Positions 27,134-37,392 are shown, numbered from the stretch's first letter. The stretch: 64,000 nt of DNA from Chryseobacterium aquifrigidense (GCF_006716485.1 NZ_VFPD01000001.1:2772008-2836007); one strand, 5' to 3'. Translations and numbers: made by a program. Notes: a model not told the origin generated them from the sequence alone.

Positions 27134-28266
27134 AATTTACTCCAGACTACTCTGTTAATGTAATCGGTATAGCTTAAAATAATTCTAACCGTTTTTTCTG
27201 ACACATTGGGCATAGAATAATCTGCCACAAGCCTGTAGTTTCTATTTTCTCCTGTTTGCTGCTGCCTAAGCTGTACCAATCCCTGTAATATTCTCTCAGG
27301 AGATAATCCCACCATCATTACAGAAGCTTCTTCCATAGCTTCAGGTCTTTCATGTGCTTCTCTAATGTTAAGCGCTCTGAAATTAAGGATTGAGGATTCT
27401 TCTGAAATGGTACCGGAATCCGACAGTACTGCATAACTTCTCATTTGAAGAGCATTGTAATCATGGAAGCCAAGTGGTTTCAGAAACTGAATTTCAGATC
27501 TTACCTGCACCTGCATTTTATCGATCATATTTCTTGTTCTAGGATGGGTAGAAAAAATGATTGGATACTGATATTCTTCTGCGATTGCATTAAGGCTGTT
27601 GATGAGTCCTTTGAAATTTTTATCTGAATTAATATTTTCTTCTCTATGTGATGATACAACAAAATACTTTCCTTCTTCAAGATTTAATCTTGTAAGAACA
27701 TCGGAATTTTTAATGCTGGGAAGATAGTGATTCAGAACCTCATACATCGGGGATCCTGTTTTAATGATTCTGTCAGCGGGAAGTCCTTCTCTCAAAAGGT
27801 ATTCTCTGGCAATATCAGAGTATGTCAAATTGATATCTGAAATGTGGTCTACAATTTTCCGGTTGGTTTCTTCGGGAACTCTTTGATCAAAGCATCTGTT
27901 TCCGGCTTCCATGTGAAAAATCGGAATCTGTCTTTTTTTGGCAGGAATAGCACATAAGCACGAGTTTGTATCTCCGAGTACTAAAAATGCGTCCGGCTTC
28001 ACTTCCTCGAGAAGCGGATCTATTTTAACCAAAATATTCCCAATTGTTTCTGCAGCTGTTTTTCCTGCTGCTTCCAGAAAATGGTCAGGTTTCCTTAAGC
28101 CTAAATCGTCGAAAAAGATCTGGTTAAGTTCATAGTCATAATTTTGTCCTGTATGGACTACAATGTGTTCTACAGCTTCGGAAGTATCTAAAGCTGATAA
28201 CACTCTTGATAATCTAATGATTTCCGGCCGTGTGCCCACGACTGTCATTACTTTTAATTTCATCAT
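27130..28266 (-). CDS. capG: UDP-N-acetylglucosamine 2-epimerase, non-hydrolysing (CapG/FnlC-like)
   Basis: 378 residues of the WecB family: VMTVVGTRPEIIRLSRVL, the HTGQNYDYELN loop, LVLGDTNSCLCA, MEAGNRCFDQRVPEETNRK, and an SHREENI segment. It inverts C2 in the last step of UDP-L-FucNAc synthesis. CapE and CapF are encoded just upstream, with the EpsG-type gene between capF and capG. The specific CapG role rests on this context, since WecB proper has the same fold. Confidence 0.87.
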   Translation of the reverse strand: MMKLKVMTVVGTRPEIIRLSRVLSALDTSEAVEHIVVHTGQNYDYELNQIFFDDLGLRKPDHFLEAAGKTAAETIGNILVKIDPLLEEVKPDAFLVLGDTNSCLCAIPAKKRQIPIFHMEAGNRCFDQRVPEETNRKIVDHISDINLTYSDIAREYLLREGLPADRIIKTGSPMYEVLNHYLPSIKNSDVLTRLNLEEGKYFVVSSHREENINSDKNFKGLINSLNAIAEEYQYPIIFSTHPRTRNMIDKMQVQVRSEIQFLKPLGFHDYNALQMRSYAVLSDSGTISEESSILNFRALNIREAHERPEAMEEASVMMVGLSPERILQGLVQLRQQQTGENRNYRLVADYSMPNVSEKTVRIILSYTDYINRVVWSKL

Positions 28267-28270
28267 ATGG

Positions 28271-29344
28271 TTATAAAAAAGTTATTCTTATAAAGTGGAG
28301 AACTACAAAGGTAAAAAACGCGAGTAAAGTTTGCGAGAACAACCTGTATTTGTTTTTCAATTTTTCATCATTATTAATAAAAAAAGGATAAAAAATGATT
28401 AATGAAGCTAAAAACCAGGATAAATAGGCAAATCTATGAGCGTGATTTACTCTTACCAAAAATAAAAATATAGTATTTGTAAAAATAAAGACGTTCACTA
28501 TCCTATGATAAGTGACATCTTTTATCTTTTCAATGAATATAAAATAATAAGAGATTGCCATGATAACCGAACTATAAACAATCATATCCCAACGAAATAC
28601 CTGCTCATCTATATTCTCTGTAAAATATTGGGCTCTTTCATCTGGAATTAAGTTGGCTACGGTATGTTCTATTTCAATTCCAAAAAAATAGGAAACAGGA
28701 ATTGCCAGTCCCCACATCCAATAGAATTTTCTATCGACTTTATTTACCAATCCTGAGAAGATATATACCAATACCGGAAGTCCCAAAGAAAAATGAGATC
28801 CAAATGCTAATATCATGAGTAAAGACTTCCACCATTTGTTTTTAATAAAAACAGCATATAAAAACATTGCGGATGCCATCCCTTGCCTGATACCATATAC
28901 ATTATAATTCCAGTAATAAAGAGAAGCTGTATGACAGATAAAAAATAATATCCAGTGCTTTTTAGAAATATGTTTTGATACCAACACCAACAGTGCTACG
29001 GATACTAAACCACATATGACAAAAAAACCTCTCTCATTGGTAATATACGAAGTAAGTAAAATAAAATACCCGAAAAACAAGTCCTTATTCGGCATTGGCG
29101 AAATTCCTTCTACACGTGCTATATCAAAGAATTCTCTATACATTTCGGAGTCTGTGAAACCAGTAATCCCGACTGGTCTGGAACCAATAAGGATAACTAA
29201 AAATAAAGGAATTAGATAGAAATAGCCTGTATTTCCATCTGTATTGAGTAACCGTTTTTTTGAATAACTATCTATCACAACTGCTGTAACCAGCAATGAT
29301 GTAAACAGATAGAATACAATTGAAAAAGCAACCGGTGTATACAT
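28271..29344 (-). CDS. EpsG family membrane protein (polysaccharide polymerase candidate)
   Basis: 357 residues with about nine predicted transmembrane helices. It shows the EpsG-like segment YYWNYNVYGIRQGMASAMF and a short FGSHFSLGLPVL His motif. EpsG proteins are Wzy-like polymerase candidates for exopolysaccharides. It lies between capG and capF. A second, unrelated Wzy candidate is at 33042-34391, so which one is the polymerase for a given glycan is open. Confidence 0.8.
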   Translation of the reverse strand: MYTPVAFSIVFYLFTSLLVTAVVIDSYSKKRLLNTDGNTGYFYLIPLFLVILIGSRPVGITGFTDSEMYREFFDIARVEGISPMPNKDLFFGYFILLTSYITNERGFFVICGLVSVALLVLVSKHISKKHWILFFICHTASLYYWNYNVYGIRQGMASAMFLYAVFIKNKWWKSLLMILAFGSHFSLGLPVLVYIFSGLVNKVDRKFYWMWGLAIPVSYFFGIEIEHTVANLIPDERAQYFTENIDEQVFRWDMIVYSSVIMAISYYFIFIEKIKDVTYHRIVNVFIFTNTIFLFLVRVNHAHRFAYLSWFLASLIIFYPFFINNDEKLKNKYRLFSQTLLAFFTFVVLHFIRITFL

Positions 29345-29348
29345 TTAT

Positions 29349-30470
29349 TTATACTTTTACGAAATATGTATCAGGGTCTTCCGGGTTGAATGCTTCGTTA
29401 ATCCAAAAAATGGTGTAAAGATCTTCATTTCCTATATTTTTAATATTATGGGTATACCAGATAGGCATATCTACATAAGCGGGTTCATCACCTTTTAAAT
29501 AAAAATCGAAGATTTCATCAGTATCAATTTTTCTCAATTGGATAAGTGCTTCTCCTTTTATTACTGCAAATCTTTCAATTTTTCTGGTATGGAAATGGTC
29601 TCCTCTTGTAATCCCTGGAACTGTTGTAGAGAATGAACACTGCCCACCTATTCCTAGTCTGATTACCTCAACAAAAGCTCCTCTCGGATCTGTATGTTGT
29701 GTAAATTTTACAGGATAGTGGTTTTTAATATCGAAATAACAACGGAAAGTATTGAACAAGTTCAGATCAAAAGCTGAGGTAAGTTGTGGAACCTCACCAT
29801 TATCAAAATATAATCTCTTATAGTTTTCAAGTTTTGCCAATACTTCAGAAACTTTATTTACTGAAGTATGTTTCACTTCGTAAAGCTCTTTAGTATCCGC
29901 CGTTTCTATCTGGCCGATGATTTTCTGTACAAGTTCCCCTACGTAGATTAGTTTCACTTCGCTGTCATTATCAATAACAGGAGTTTCGCCATGTGTAAGC
30001 TTGTAGCAGAAGGTGGCAACGAAAGAGTTGTAGTTTGGCTTTCCAAAAGGTCCGAAAACATTAGGAATAATCATTCCTGTAAATTTTCCGTCAGCTTTTT
30101 TTGCCCAGTCTGCCAAAAGCACTCTTCCTTCTTTTTTTGATTTCCCATACAGGTTATCTTTTTCTTCCTGAGAAGATGATGAAAATAAAACATGAGCCTT
30201 TGATCCTGTTCGTTCCAAAGAATCTGTTAATTTCTTTACGAGTTCAATGTTGTTATTGAAAATCACTTCAGGATCCGGATGGCGGTTCATTGCCGCAAGA
30301 TGTACAATGACATCACATTGTTTTACAAATGCATCCAGCTGATCCGGATGATCAAAAAAAGATCTGTCAAAGTCAATTCTCTTATACTGCTCAGGCTTTA
30401 ACCCTAGTGTATTGTAAAGATGTGATCCTACAAAACCGTTTTGTCCGGTTATTCCTATTTTTTTCATCAT
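29349..30470 (-). CDS. capF: NAD-dependent epimerase + cupin fusion (CapF/FnlB-like)
   Basis: 373 residues. An N-terminal SDR (GITGQNGFVGSHLY, short active-site Tyr-x-x-x-Lys as YGKSKKEG) is followed by a C-terminal cupin (about 255-373) with GDHFHTRKIERFAVIKGEA. CapF of S. aureus has the same two-domain build and length. It is a bifunctional epimerase/reductase in UDP-L-FucNAc synthesis between CapE and CapG. It shares one base with the upstream cupin gene. Confidence 0.92.
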   Translation of the reverse strand: MMKKIGITGQNGFVGSHLYNTLGLKPEQYKRIDFDRSFFDHPDQLDAFVKQCDVIVHLAAMNRHPDPEVIFNNNIELVKKLTDSLERTGSKAHVLFSSSSQEEKDNLYGKSKKEGRVLLADWAKKADGKFTGMIIPNVFGPFGKPNYNSFVATFCYKLTHGETPVIDNDSEVKLIYVGELVQKIIGQIETADTKELYEVKHTSVNKVSEVLAKLENYKRLYFDNGEVPQLTSAFDLNLFNTFRCYFDIKNHYPVKFTQHTDPRGAFVEVIRLGIGGQCSFSTTVPGITRGDHFHTRKIERFAVIKGEALIQLRKIDTDEIFDFYLKGDEPAYVDMPIWYTHNIKNIGNEDLYTIFWINEAFNPEDPDTYFVKV

Positions 30471-30892
30471 TATATATTTTCAAAATAATCCAGAGGGAAA
30501 CGATGGTCATCATCAATTTCACCTAAAGAATAGTTTACCATTACTAAAAGTTTCGATCCTTTTTCTTTTGCCTGAATTGTGGAAGCATATCCTGCCGGCA
30601 TATGAAGCACATGCAATTTTTCGGCGTTCAGCTCAAAAGTAAGAATCTGAAGATCTTTTGAGGGATTTCCCCAATGATCAATTTTAACCAATTTAATAAT
30701 AAAAGCTCCCAGGATGGCTGCAAACCAGCGTTGTTCTGTTTTATGTCCCGCCCATCCTCTTATATAGTCGATGCTGTTATTCTCAATGCAATATATTCTT
30801 TTTATTGCAGAAGCATCATAATTATTATTGAAAAACAAATTTCCTCTTTCATCTGCATATTTTCCGCCTTCAATAATTTCTGGCCTATTCAT
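30470..30892 (-). CDS. Small cupin protein, WxcM/FdtA-like
   Basis: 140 residues, single cupin (RmlC-like) domain with KYADERGNLFFNN, IRGWAGHKTEQRWF, LHMPAGYASTIQA and FPLDYFENI. FdtA/WxcM-type cupins isomerise or epimerise keto sugars. The gene is wedged between capE and capF and overlaps capF. Its reaction is unknown; a helper or alternative epimerase in the same pathway is plausible but unproven. Confidence 0.7.
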   Translation of the reverse strand: MNRPEIIEGGKYADERGNLFFNNNYDASAIKRIYCIENNSIDYIRGWAGHKTEQRWFAAILGAFIIKLVKIDHWGNPSKDLQILTFELNAEKLHVLHMPAGYASTIQAKEKGSKLLVMVNYSLGEIDDDHRFPLDYFENI

Positions 30893-30896
30893 TCTT

Positions 30897-31931
30897 TTAG
30901 TCCGGATATTGCATTATATCTTCTCCCAATACTTCTTTTCTGATCAAAGGAAGTTTCAGAAGAAGTTGTTTCATTCCTTGTACATCCTGCTGCTTTGTAT
31001 TATGAGAATGATAATCTTCTATTTTTGAAATGTCTTTCATGCCTTCTGAGAAATACTTATCGTAATTAAGATCTCTGTTATCTGCAGGGATTCTATAGAA
31101 ATCTCCCATATCTTCTGCTTTCAGCATTTCCTCACGTGTACAAAGAGTTTCGTAAAGCTTTTCCCCATGTCTTGTCCCTATTACTTTGATCAGACTATCT
31201 GATTTAAACAATTCTTTCAGAGCCTGAGCCAGATCACCGATCGTTCCCGCCGGTGCTTTATTTACAAAAAGATCTCCTGTATTTCCATTTTCGAAAGCAA
31301 ATAAAACAAGTTCCACAGCTTCTTCCAATGACATTAAAAATCTTGTCATCTTTGGATCTGTAATAGTAATAGGTTCACCATTTTTGATTTGTTTTACAAA
31401 TAATGGAATCACAGAACCTCTGGATGCCATAACGTTTCCGTACCTCGTAAGACATACTGTTGTATTTTTCAGATTTCTGGAGGCTGCTACTACAACTTTT
31501 TCCATCATTGCTTTTGAAATCCCCATGGCATTGATAGGATAGGCTGCCTTATCTGTACTCAAACAAATCACTTTCTGAACATTATTTGCTTCAGCTGCAT
31601 CAATTACATTCTGTGTTCCTTCTACATTGGTTTTTAACGCTTGCATAGGAAAAAATTCACACGAAGGAACCTGCTTCAAGGCTGCGGCATGAAAAACATA
31701 ATCCACTCCTCTCATAGCCTGTTCAATACTTCTGTAATCTCTTACATCTCCGATATAAAACTTCAGTTTATCATTTTTAAATTGATTTCTCATATCGTCC
31801 TGTTTTTTCTCATCACGGGAAAAAATACGAATCTCTTTAAAATGATCAGTATTGATAAATTTACGAAGAACAGCTGTTCCGAAAGACCCTGTTCCTCCAG
31901 TTATTAGTAATACTTTATTTTGAATATTCAT
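30897..31931 (-). CDS. capE: UDP-GlcNAc 4,6-dehydratase/5-epimerase (CapE/FnlA-like)
   Basis: 344 residues, cytosolic extended SDR: GGTGSFGTAVLRKF, an LSTDKA segment, and M136/K140 in MGISKAMMEK in place of the usual Tyr-x-x-x-Lys, as in CapE/FlaA1-type enzymes. It performs 4,6-dehydration and 5-epimerisation of UDP-GlcNAc, the first step toward UDP-L-FucNAc. Its start overlaps the upstream glycosyltransferase by 17 nt. Confidence 0.93.
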   Translation of the reverse strand: MNIQNKVLLITGGTGSFGTAVLRKFINTDHFKEIRIFSRDEKKQDDMRNQFKNDKLKFYIGDVRDYRSIEQAMRGVDYVFHAAALKQVPSCEFFPMQALKTNVEGTQNVIDAAEANNVQKVICLSTDKAAYPINAMGISKAMMEKVVVAASRNLKNTTVCLTRYGNVMASRGSVIPLFVKQIKNGEPITITDPKMTRFLMSLEEAVELVLFAFENGNTGDLFVNKAPAGTIGDLAQALKELFKSDSLIKVIGTRHGEKLYETLCTREEMLKAEDMGDFYRIPADNRDLNYDKYFSEGMKDISKIEDYHSHNTKQQDVQGMKQLLLKLPLIRKEVLGEDIMQYPD

Positions 31932-33045
31932 GGAAAATTTTTAATATATTATTATAATGACTGATAAAAGAATAGTTGTTCTTAAAATGTTTCTGAGCAT
32001 TCAGGCTCATTCTTTTAAAGTCTTGTTCATTCACGTTACTGATCGTTTCTGCAATAGCTTCGGGATCGTTATAATTTACGAAAAAACCTGTTTCATTATC
32101 CAGATTCATATACTGAATGTCTCTATATTGGGTTGTAATCAACACACAGCCATTCTTTAATCCTTCTATCAGGGATATAGGCTGGCCTTCTGCATTGTAA
32201 TTGGTGGGTAGAATCAAAAAGTCTGCATTCTTTAAAAGCTGATCTTTGACTTCTCCCTGAACCAACCCTTTATAGACAACATTGTCTTCCATGTTATTTT
32301 CTTTCACAAAAGTAAGAAAGTAATCTTTTGCTTTTTCAACGCTGTCAAAAGTCACATCATCCGAGTTACTTAAAAAGTTTCCACAGAAATAAACCTCTGG
32401 AGAAATATTATATTTTTCTTTAAGGATCAGGGACGAATGTAAAACATCCAGATAGCCTTTACTCTCAATAAGATTAGAAAGATACAGAATCACGGGTTTG
32501 TTCTGATTGTATTTTTTTTCTATCGGCTCATCATTTTCAAATTCAGGAATTCCATTGGGAACTACTTTTACTTTTCCTTTATAATTGTCTACAAAATCAA
32601 AAAGGTCCATATATACTCTGGACAAAACAATAATACAGTCACATTGATCATATGTTTTCTTGATTATTTTCTGAAGGAAAGGAGATTGTTCAAGATAGAA
32701 CGTTTTAAAATTTCCTCCATGCAAATGGGCTACGATTTTCTTTCCGAATAATGTAGAAATCCAGACGAACATGAAATCCCTGTAAAAACCCAGTCTGGAC
32801 TGTGCAACAGCAATGTAGATCATCTTTGATTTACCCATCGTAGTCATATAAAAGTAAATCAGTTTGATGCAGGCTGTAAGGTATTCCAGTACCTTCTGAA
32901 AATTACTGTCTGTATCTACACTTACCGTGATATATTTGAACGAAATCATTTGCTTCTTCAGTTCGTCCAAAAGCATATCAAAACATATAGACTGACCGCT
33001 TATATTTTTAGGGGAGGATTTTACTCCCATTAAAACAAATTTCAT
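31915..33045 (-). CDS. GT4 family glycosyltransferase
   Basis: 376 residues. The N-terminal half has a long His/Phe-rich region (IVAHLHGGNFKTFYL). The C-terminal GT4 block has PVILYLSNLIESKGYLDV and the EX7E-like EGQPISLIEGLKNGCVLIT. It overlaps capE by 17 nt and Wzy by 4 nt. The acceptor and donor are unknown. Confidence 0.88.
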   Translation of the reverse strand: MKFVLMGVKSSPKNISGQSICFDMLLDELKKQMISFKYITVSVDTDSNFQKVLEYLTACIKLIYFYMTTMGKSKMIYIAVAQSRLGFYRDFMFVWISTLFGKKIVAHLHGGNFKTFYLEQSPFLQKIIKKTYDQCDCIIVLSRVYMDLFDFVDNYKGKVKVVPNGIPEFENDEPIEKKYNQNKPVILYLSNLIESKGYLDVLHSSLILKEKYNISPEVYFCGNFLSNSDDVTFDSVEKAKDYFLTFVKENNMEDNVVYKGLVQGEVKDQLLKNADFLILPTNYNAEGQPISLIEGLKNGCVLITTQYRDIQYMNLDNETGFFVNYNDPEAIAETISNVNEQDFKRMSLNAQKHFKNNYSFISHYNNILKIFHEYSK

Positions 33046-34391
33046 CTTTGCAGTTTTATATTACCCGGGCTAAAGATTCTGATAATAACAAATACAATCA
33101 CCAGAGTAATAGAGTTAATAATAATATTAAGGAGACCAATATTCGAAAAGGCAACAGATCCCGAAATAAAGAGCGTGTAAAAATAAATATATTTAAATCG
33201 TCCTTTCTTGCATCCCTGGTAGAGTGTATTGGCAATTCCTCCAAGAAGAAAGTAGGCAATCAATAAACCTATTGCTCCAAAGTTCATATAGGCCGCATAA
33301 TTACCTACAGGAAAGGATGTCATATAATCATCATCTACACGGTAAGGTTTGTCAATAAACCGTTTTTCGTTCGACATTACTGCCAGATAAAGACCATCAT
33401 CTCCTTTTGGAAGTTTACTTATATCGCTTCTTATAATGGGATGCAGTAAAATTTTTGCGACATCTACATATCCTTCTCCATACCAAAAGCCATGTCTGTC
33501 AAACATATCTATGATAAATAAATACCTATCCAGTCCACTCATATCAGAAAGCAACTGAGAAGACTGATAAGAGTTTTCGTCTTTAGTTGTCATCACAGAT
33601 ACCAATCCTTCATTATTCCATGCGGCCGTTCCTCTGAATTTTGGGATGATATACATTACTCCAAAGAAAAGTGCTATCAGTAAGATATATTTAGGCTTAA
33701 AAAATTGTTTTATGGATGCTGGTCTTTTTATTTGTATAACAATAAAACAGAATATAAGCATGTATAATATCTGAGTACGTCCTCCGGTAAGCAGGGAAGA
33801 TAGCAGGAAGGTAATAAAAAATGCTCCCAGGTTGATCTTTTGTACCAAGTTTAACCGGTCTCTTAAAAGATAGAGATATAATACATAATACCCTATAATC
33901 TGCTGGGTGAAATAGATATATCCCAGTTTACTTATATTTTCATTTCTATTGATAAAAATTTGAAAAAGATTATCAAGCTGTAAGGATTTAAAGTTATAAA
34001 CAGCAAGTAAGTAAAATATAATACTTAATAAAAATAACAAATTCTTACTTTGTCCCACTGTAATTATATCCAGCTTTCCGATCAAAGAACTTAACATTTT
34101 TTTCAGAAAAGATACAGTACCAATAATAAAAAAAACAATACAGCCTACGTGCAAAAGAATATACTTGAACAGCAAGTTATCTAAATTATCAGTATCAACA
34201 GGAGTGTAGATAACATCAGGATGCTTCACTATATAAAACATATAGGGAGTAGCCAGTACTGAAAAAAACAATATAATATTTATGGGTAAAAGAAAATCAT
34301 ACTTTTCATACCCAAAAATTTTGTAATTCTTCTTAAAAAAGAAAAATACCAGAGTAAGAAATATTATATATAATATTATAAAAAAAGTCAT
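33042..34391 (-). CDS. wzy: O-antigen/oligosaccharide repeat-unit polymerase (Wzy-like)
   Basis: 449 residues with about 11-12 transmembrane helices. The periplasmic segment LLTGGRTQILYM and a downstream Asp/Gly-rich loop (DGLYLAVMSNEKRFIDKPY) are typical of Bacteroidota repeat-unit polymerases. The DNA is more AT-rich than neighbours, as is usual for wzx/wzy genes. It overlaps both flanking glycosyltransferases by 4 nt, so translation is tightly coupled. Confidence 0.85.
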   Translation of the reverse strand: MTFFIILYIIFLTLVFFFFKKNYKIFGYEKYDFLLPINIILFFSVLATPYMFYIVKHPDVIYTPVDTDNLDNLLFKYILLHVGCIVFFIIGTVSFLKKMLSSLIGKLDIITVGQSKNLLFLLSIIFYLLAVYNFKSLQLDNLFQIFINRNENISKLGYIYFTQQIIGYYVLYLYLLRDRLNLVQKINLGAFFITFLLSSLLTGGRTQILYMLIFCFIVIQIKRPASIKQFFKPKYILLIALFFGVMYIIPKFRGTAAWNNEGLVSVMTTKDENSYQSSQLLSDMSGLDRYLFIIDMFDRHGFWYGEGYVDVAKILLHPIIRSDISKLPKGDDGLYLAVMSNEKRFIDKPYRVDDDYMTSFPVGNYAAYMNFGAIGLLIAYFLLGGIANTLYQGCKKGRFKYIYFYTLFISGSVAFSNIGLLNIIINSITLVIVFVIIRIFSPGNIKLQR

Positions 34392-35506
34392 CTAAGCTGT
34401 TTTAGAATTTTCTCATTGATAGAAAGAAATGCGGGCCATGAATATTTTTCTTCTGCCAGTTTTCTACATCTTGCAGACATTCCATCCTTTTCAGAATTAT
34501 TTAATATTTCCAACACTTTTAAAGCTATATTTTTAGGATCTGTAGTAGATATTCCACCTACATTTTCATTGCAATAGGTATCCAGGATCATAAATCTTTC
34601 TTCCTCATTATCAGCAAGCATAATAACCGGAACTCCTGAACTGAAAGCCTCAAGTGTTACCAATCCTAAATTGGGGCCGTCCACAGTCTGTAAGTAAAGA
34701 TCAAACATAGGAATAACCTCATTAACATTATCTATAAATGGTCTCAAAAAGACTTTATCTGATAATTTATAATCTTTTATCATACCTAGCAGTTTTTCTT
34801 TTTCTGGACCTTCTCCATAGATAACACCTATTGTATCTTCGTCCTCGATATGTCTGAAGGCTTCCACAAAAAGATCAACTCTTTTTATAGGATAGAGTCT
34901 ACAACATATTCCTACAATTTTCTTATTCAGAGGTAAATTAAACAGTTCTCTGTTTTTTTTATCAGCAACGTTAAATTTATTGATATCTACAGGAAGCCTG
35001 TTGATGATTACTTTGGAAGGCTCGACCTTATTTTTTTGCTTTAGCTGTAAAGATAAGTATTCACTCAGTCCGACAAAAATATCTGTATTTTTATTAGGCA
35101 GGTTAGTTTTCCATATAAGTTTTTCTTTGGCATCCGCATTTTCATACACATGCATGGTAATATATATAATTTTAATTCTTTTATAAAAAATTTTCAACAA
35201 CCAAAAAACTAGTGCAGAATCAGGCTGGCTACAGTATACTGTATTAATACTATTTTCTTTAAGGTATTTTTTTACTTTAAAGATCTTTGAAAGCATTTTA
35301 AAAGTATTGGTCTTATCAGAACCGTCAAACTGATGTATTCTTTTTCTATCAATAGCCGGGAAACGTTCCAGTAAATCCATATTGCCGGAAAAAACAGCAT
35401 AATGAAGATTATCATATTGCTGATCCAAATTTTCGAATAACTGTGCAGAAAAACTTTCTGCCCCTCCAAAACAGAGTGTATTAGAAACAATCAATATGTT
35501 ATTCAT
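34388..35506 (-). CDS. GT4 family glycosyltransferase
   Basis: 372 residues. The N-terminus is NNILIVSNTLCFGGAES; the GT4 block has KIVGICCRLYPIKRVDLFVEA, IYGEGPEKEKLLGMI and DGPNLGLVTLEAFSSGVPVI (EX7E region). It overlaps wzx by 8 nt and wzy by 4 nt. Donor and acceptor are unknown. Confidence 0.9.
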   Translation of the reverse strand: MNNILIVSNTLCFGGAESFSAQLFENLDQQYDNLHYAVFSGNMDLLERFPAIDRKRIHQFDGSDKTNTFKMLSKIFKVKKYLKENSINTVYCSQPDSALVFWLLKIFYKRIKIIYITMHVYENADAKEKLIWKTNLPNKNTDIFVGLSEYLSLQLKQKNKVEPSKVIINRLPVDINKFNVADKKNRELFNLPLNKKIVGICCRLYPIKRVDLFVEAFRHIEDEDTIGVIYGEGPEKEKLLGMIKDYKLSDKVFLRPFIDNVNEVIPMFDLYLQTVDGPNLGLVTLEAFSSGVPVIMLADNEEERFMILDTYCNENVGGISTTDPKNIALKVLEILNNSEKDGMSARCRKLAEEKYSWPAFLSINEKILKQLR

Positions 35507-36740
35507 TTCCTTTTAAAATTTGTTTATTAATAATATACATAGAAATACCAAACAAGCTACCACACCAAAGTATATTATATCCTAAAAAAGCAATTACAGA
35601 ACCTGTAAGACCAAAATAAAACGTAAACGGATAATATAATAATGCGGCAACTACAATCATAAAGACTGAAAAGTATAAGGCCACCTTATTTTTATCCATT
35701 ACTGTAAATAGATAGTTGTAAGGGATCTGGATGAAATAAACCAAAATTGAAATTAAAGATAGTTTCAATAACCACAAGTGGTTCATATCAAAATTCTTGA
35801 AGAGATAATTGATGTAGTCTGAGACAAAATAAGAAATCAATAAAATAACAAGTCCTGCAGCAAATAACGGAACTGCAAGTTTTATTGAATTTATTTTTAA
35901 CCTGTGAAGTGACACTTTATACCATTCTACCTGCTTATTAATCAGAAAGCTACTGATTGCACTTGTAAAAATAGAAAATATCCCCAGAATGGTAATAATT
36001 ATACTGAACAGACCAAAATCTTCCGGACTGCATATCTTTTTTACTATAAATAAATTCAGTCTTGCAGATAATAAATATATTGTGCTGCTCATTAACAGTG
36101 GCAATGTTCTTTTAAAAAGATCAGTCTGATAAGTATCAAGGAATATGATTTTTTTAGCAATTCCTTTTTCAAAAAAAAGAAGAATAAAGTTGACCAAACA
36201 CCAGATTATACTGTTAAATAAAAATATATAGCTGATCTGATGCAGATCAAATCCTTTATAAATTCCAAGAAATACAAAAGATATAAGGCTTATATAGTGC
36301 ATGCTTTTTAATATTGAAAATTTTAAAATTTCCTCCTTAGAAAGCAATGTATAATAATAGGTTTCAGACAAAGAATCAATTCCTCTGGAAACGATCATTA
36401 ACAATACAATTTCACTGAAAATATCCAGCTCCAATAGTACAAATGAAATAATAAATATAGATAATGAAATCAGGATTCTAATAATATATAAAGATATGGC
36501 ATATTTATCCCTAAGTTTTGTTTTCAGTACAAAATCACGCCGCATAGTTGTTAATAACGCAACGGCTAAAACACTGGAGACCAACTGCCCCACAGTATTA
36601 GCAAATGTAAGTTCTCCAATTTCTGCAAGGGATGCTTTCTTGGAAAAAAAAATAAGGATAACAAAAACTGAAAATCCGGCAATATATTCCGGAGCAGACA
36701 TCAATAGCATATTTTTGAAAGCTTTAATTTTATGTTTCAT
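35499..36740 (-). CDS. wzx: Oligosaccharide flippase (Wzx-like)
   Basis: 413 residues with about 12 hydrophobic helices and no other domain. The N-terminal MLLMSAPEYIAGFSVFVILIF, Lys/Ala-rich cytosolic turns and low G+C agree with MOP-superfamily flippases of polysaccharide loci. It would flip Und-PP-linked repeat units for Wzy. The gene lies between the acyltransferase and a glycosyltransferase. Confidence 0.88.
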   Translation of the reverse strand: MKHKIKAFKNMLLMSAPEYIAGFSVFVILIFFSKKASLAEIGELTFANTVGQLVSSVLAVALLTTMRRDFVLKTKLRDKYAISLYIIRILISLSIFIISFVLLELDIFSEIVLLMIVSRGIDSLSETYYYTLLSKEEILKFSILKSMHYISLISFVFLGIYKGFDLHQISYIFLFNSIIWCLVNFILLFFEKGIAKKIIFLDTYQTDLFKRTLPLLMSSTIYLLSARLNLFIVKKICSPEDFGLFSIIITILGIFSIFTSAISSFLINKQVEWYKVSLHRLKINSIKLAVPLFAAGLVILLISYFVSDYINYLFKNFDMNHLWLLKLSLISILVYFIQIPYNYLFTVMDKNKVALYFSVFMIVVAALLYYPFTFYFGLTGSVIAFLGYNILWCGSLFGISMYIINKQILKGNE

Positions 36741-36747
36741 AAATCTT

Positions 36748-37392
36748 CTATTTAGTCTGATTCTCAGAATATTCTTTTGCAGGATTACCTATTACAGTTT
36801 TATTATCTCCAATATTACCAACCACATTGCTTCCTATACCAATAAGACTTCCTTTGCCTATTTTTACTCCATTTCTGAAATTTGAAGAGGCTCCCAAATA
36901 ACAGTTCTCTCCAATGATGACATCCCCACAAATAGTATTATTTGCAGCAACCAAGGTATAATCCCCTATTTTAGCATCATGGTGAACAACAGTATTAGGG
37001 AGAATACAAATATGATTTCCTATTTCTGCATTGGCAGTAGCTACTACTCCTGCCATAATAAGGACGTTCTTTCCTACCTTTACATTCCGTCCGATAACAG
37101 CTTTGGGATGTATAAGAGTTGTAAATCTGTCAATCTCTATTTCAAGTCCATCAATTATCTGTTTTCTTTTTTTATAAGAATCAGGACTGCCATTGACAGC
37201 CAATACTTTGGCTTCAGGAAATTCCTGAAACGCCTCTCTGCTATAGATTTTAATGCCATACTGTTCCATTCCGATCATCGAAGGATTATCAGAAATAAAA
37301 CCTATACAGCACTGTTCTTCAGACAGACAGTCTAGTGCCTCAATGCCAGTCCCGCTATAGGGAAATATTAATATTTCTTCTTTAGTTTTCAA
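36748..37392 (-). CDS. NeuD/PglD-family sugar O/N-acyltransferase
   Basis: 214 residues: N-terminal Rossmann-like half ([17 protein letters not shown]) and a C-terminal left-handed beta-helix with hexapeptides ([22 protein letters not shown]). The position in the operon after an SDR and a DegT aminotransferase suggests it N-acetylates the resulting amino sugar, similar in plan to PglD. The specific product is unknown. It overlaps the SDR gene by 11 nt. Confidence 0.85.
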   Translation of the reverse strand: MKTKEEILIFPYSGTGIEALDCLSEEQCCIGFISDNPSMIGMEQYGIKIYSREAFQEFPEAKVLAVNGSPDSYKKRKQIIDGLEIEIDRFTTLIHPKAVIGRNVKVGKNVLIMAGVVATANAEIGNHICILPNTVVHHDAKIGDYTLVAANNTICGDVIIGENCYLGASSNFRNGVKIGKGSLIGIGSNVVGNIGDNKTVIGNPAKEYSENQTK

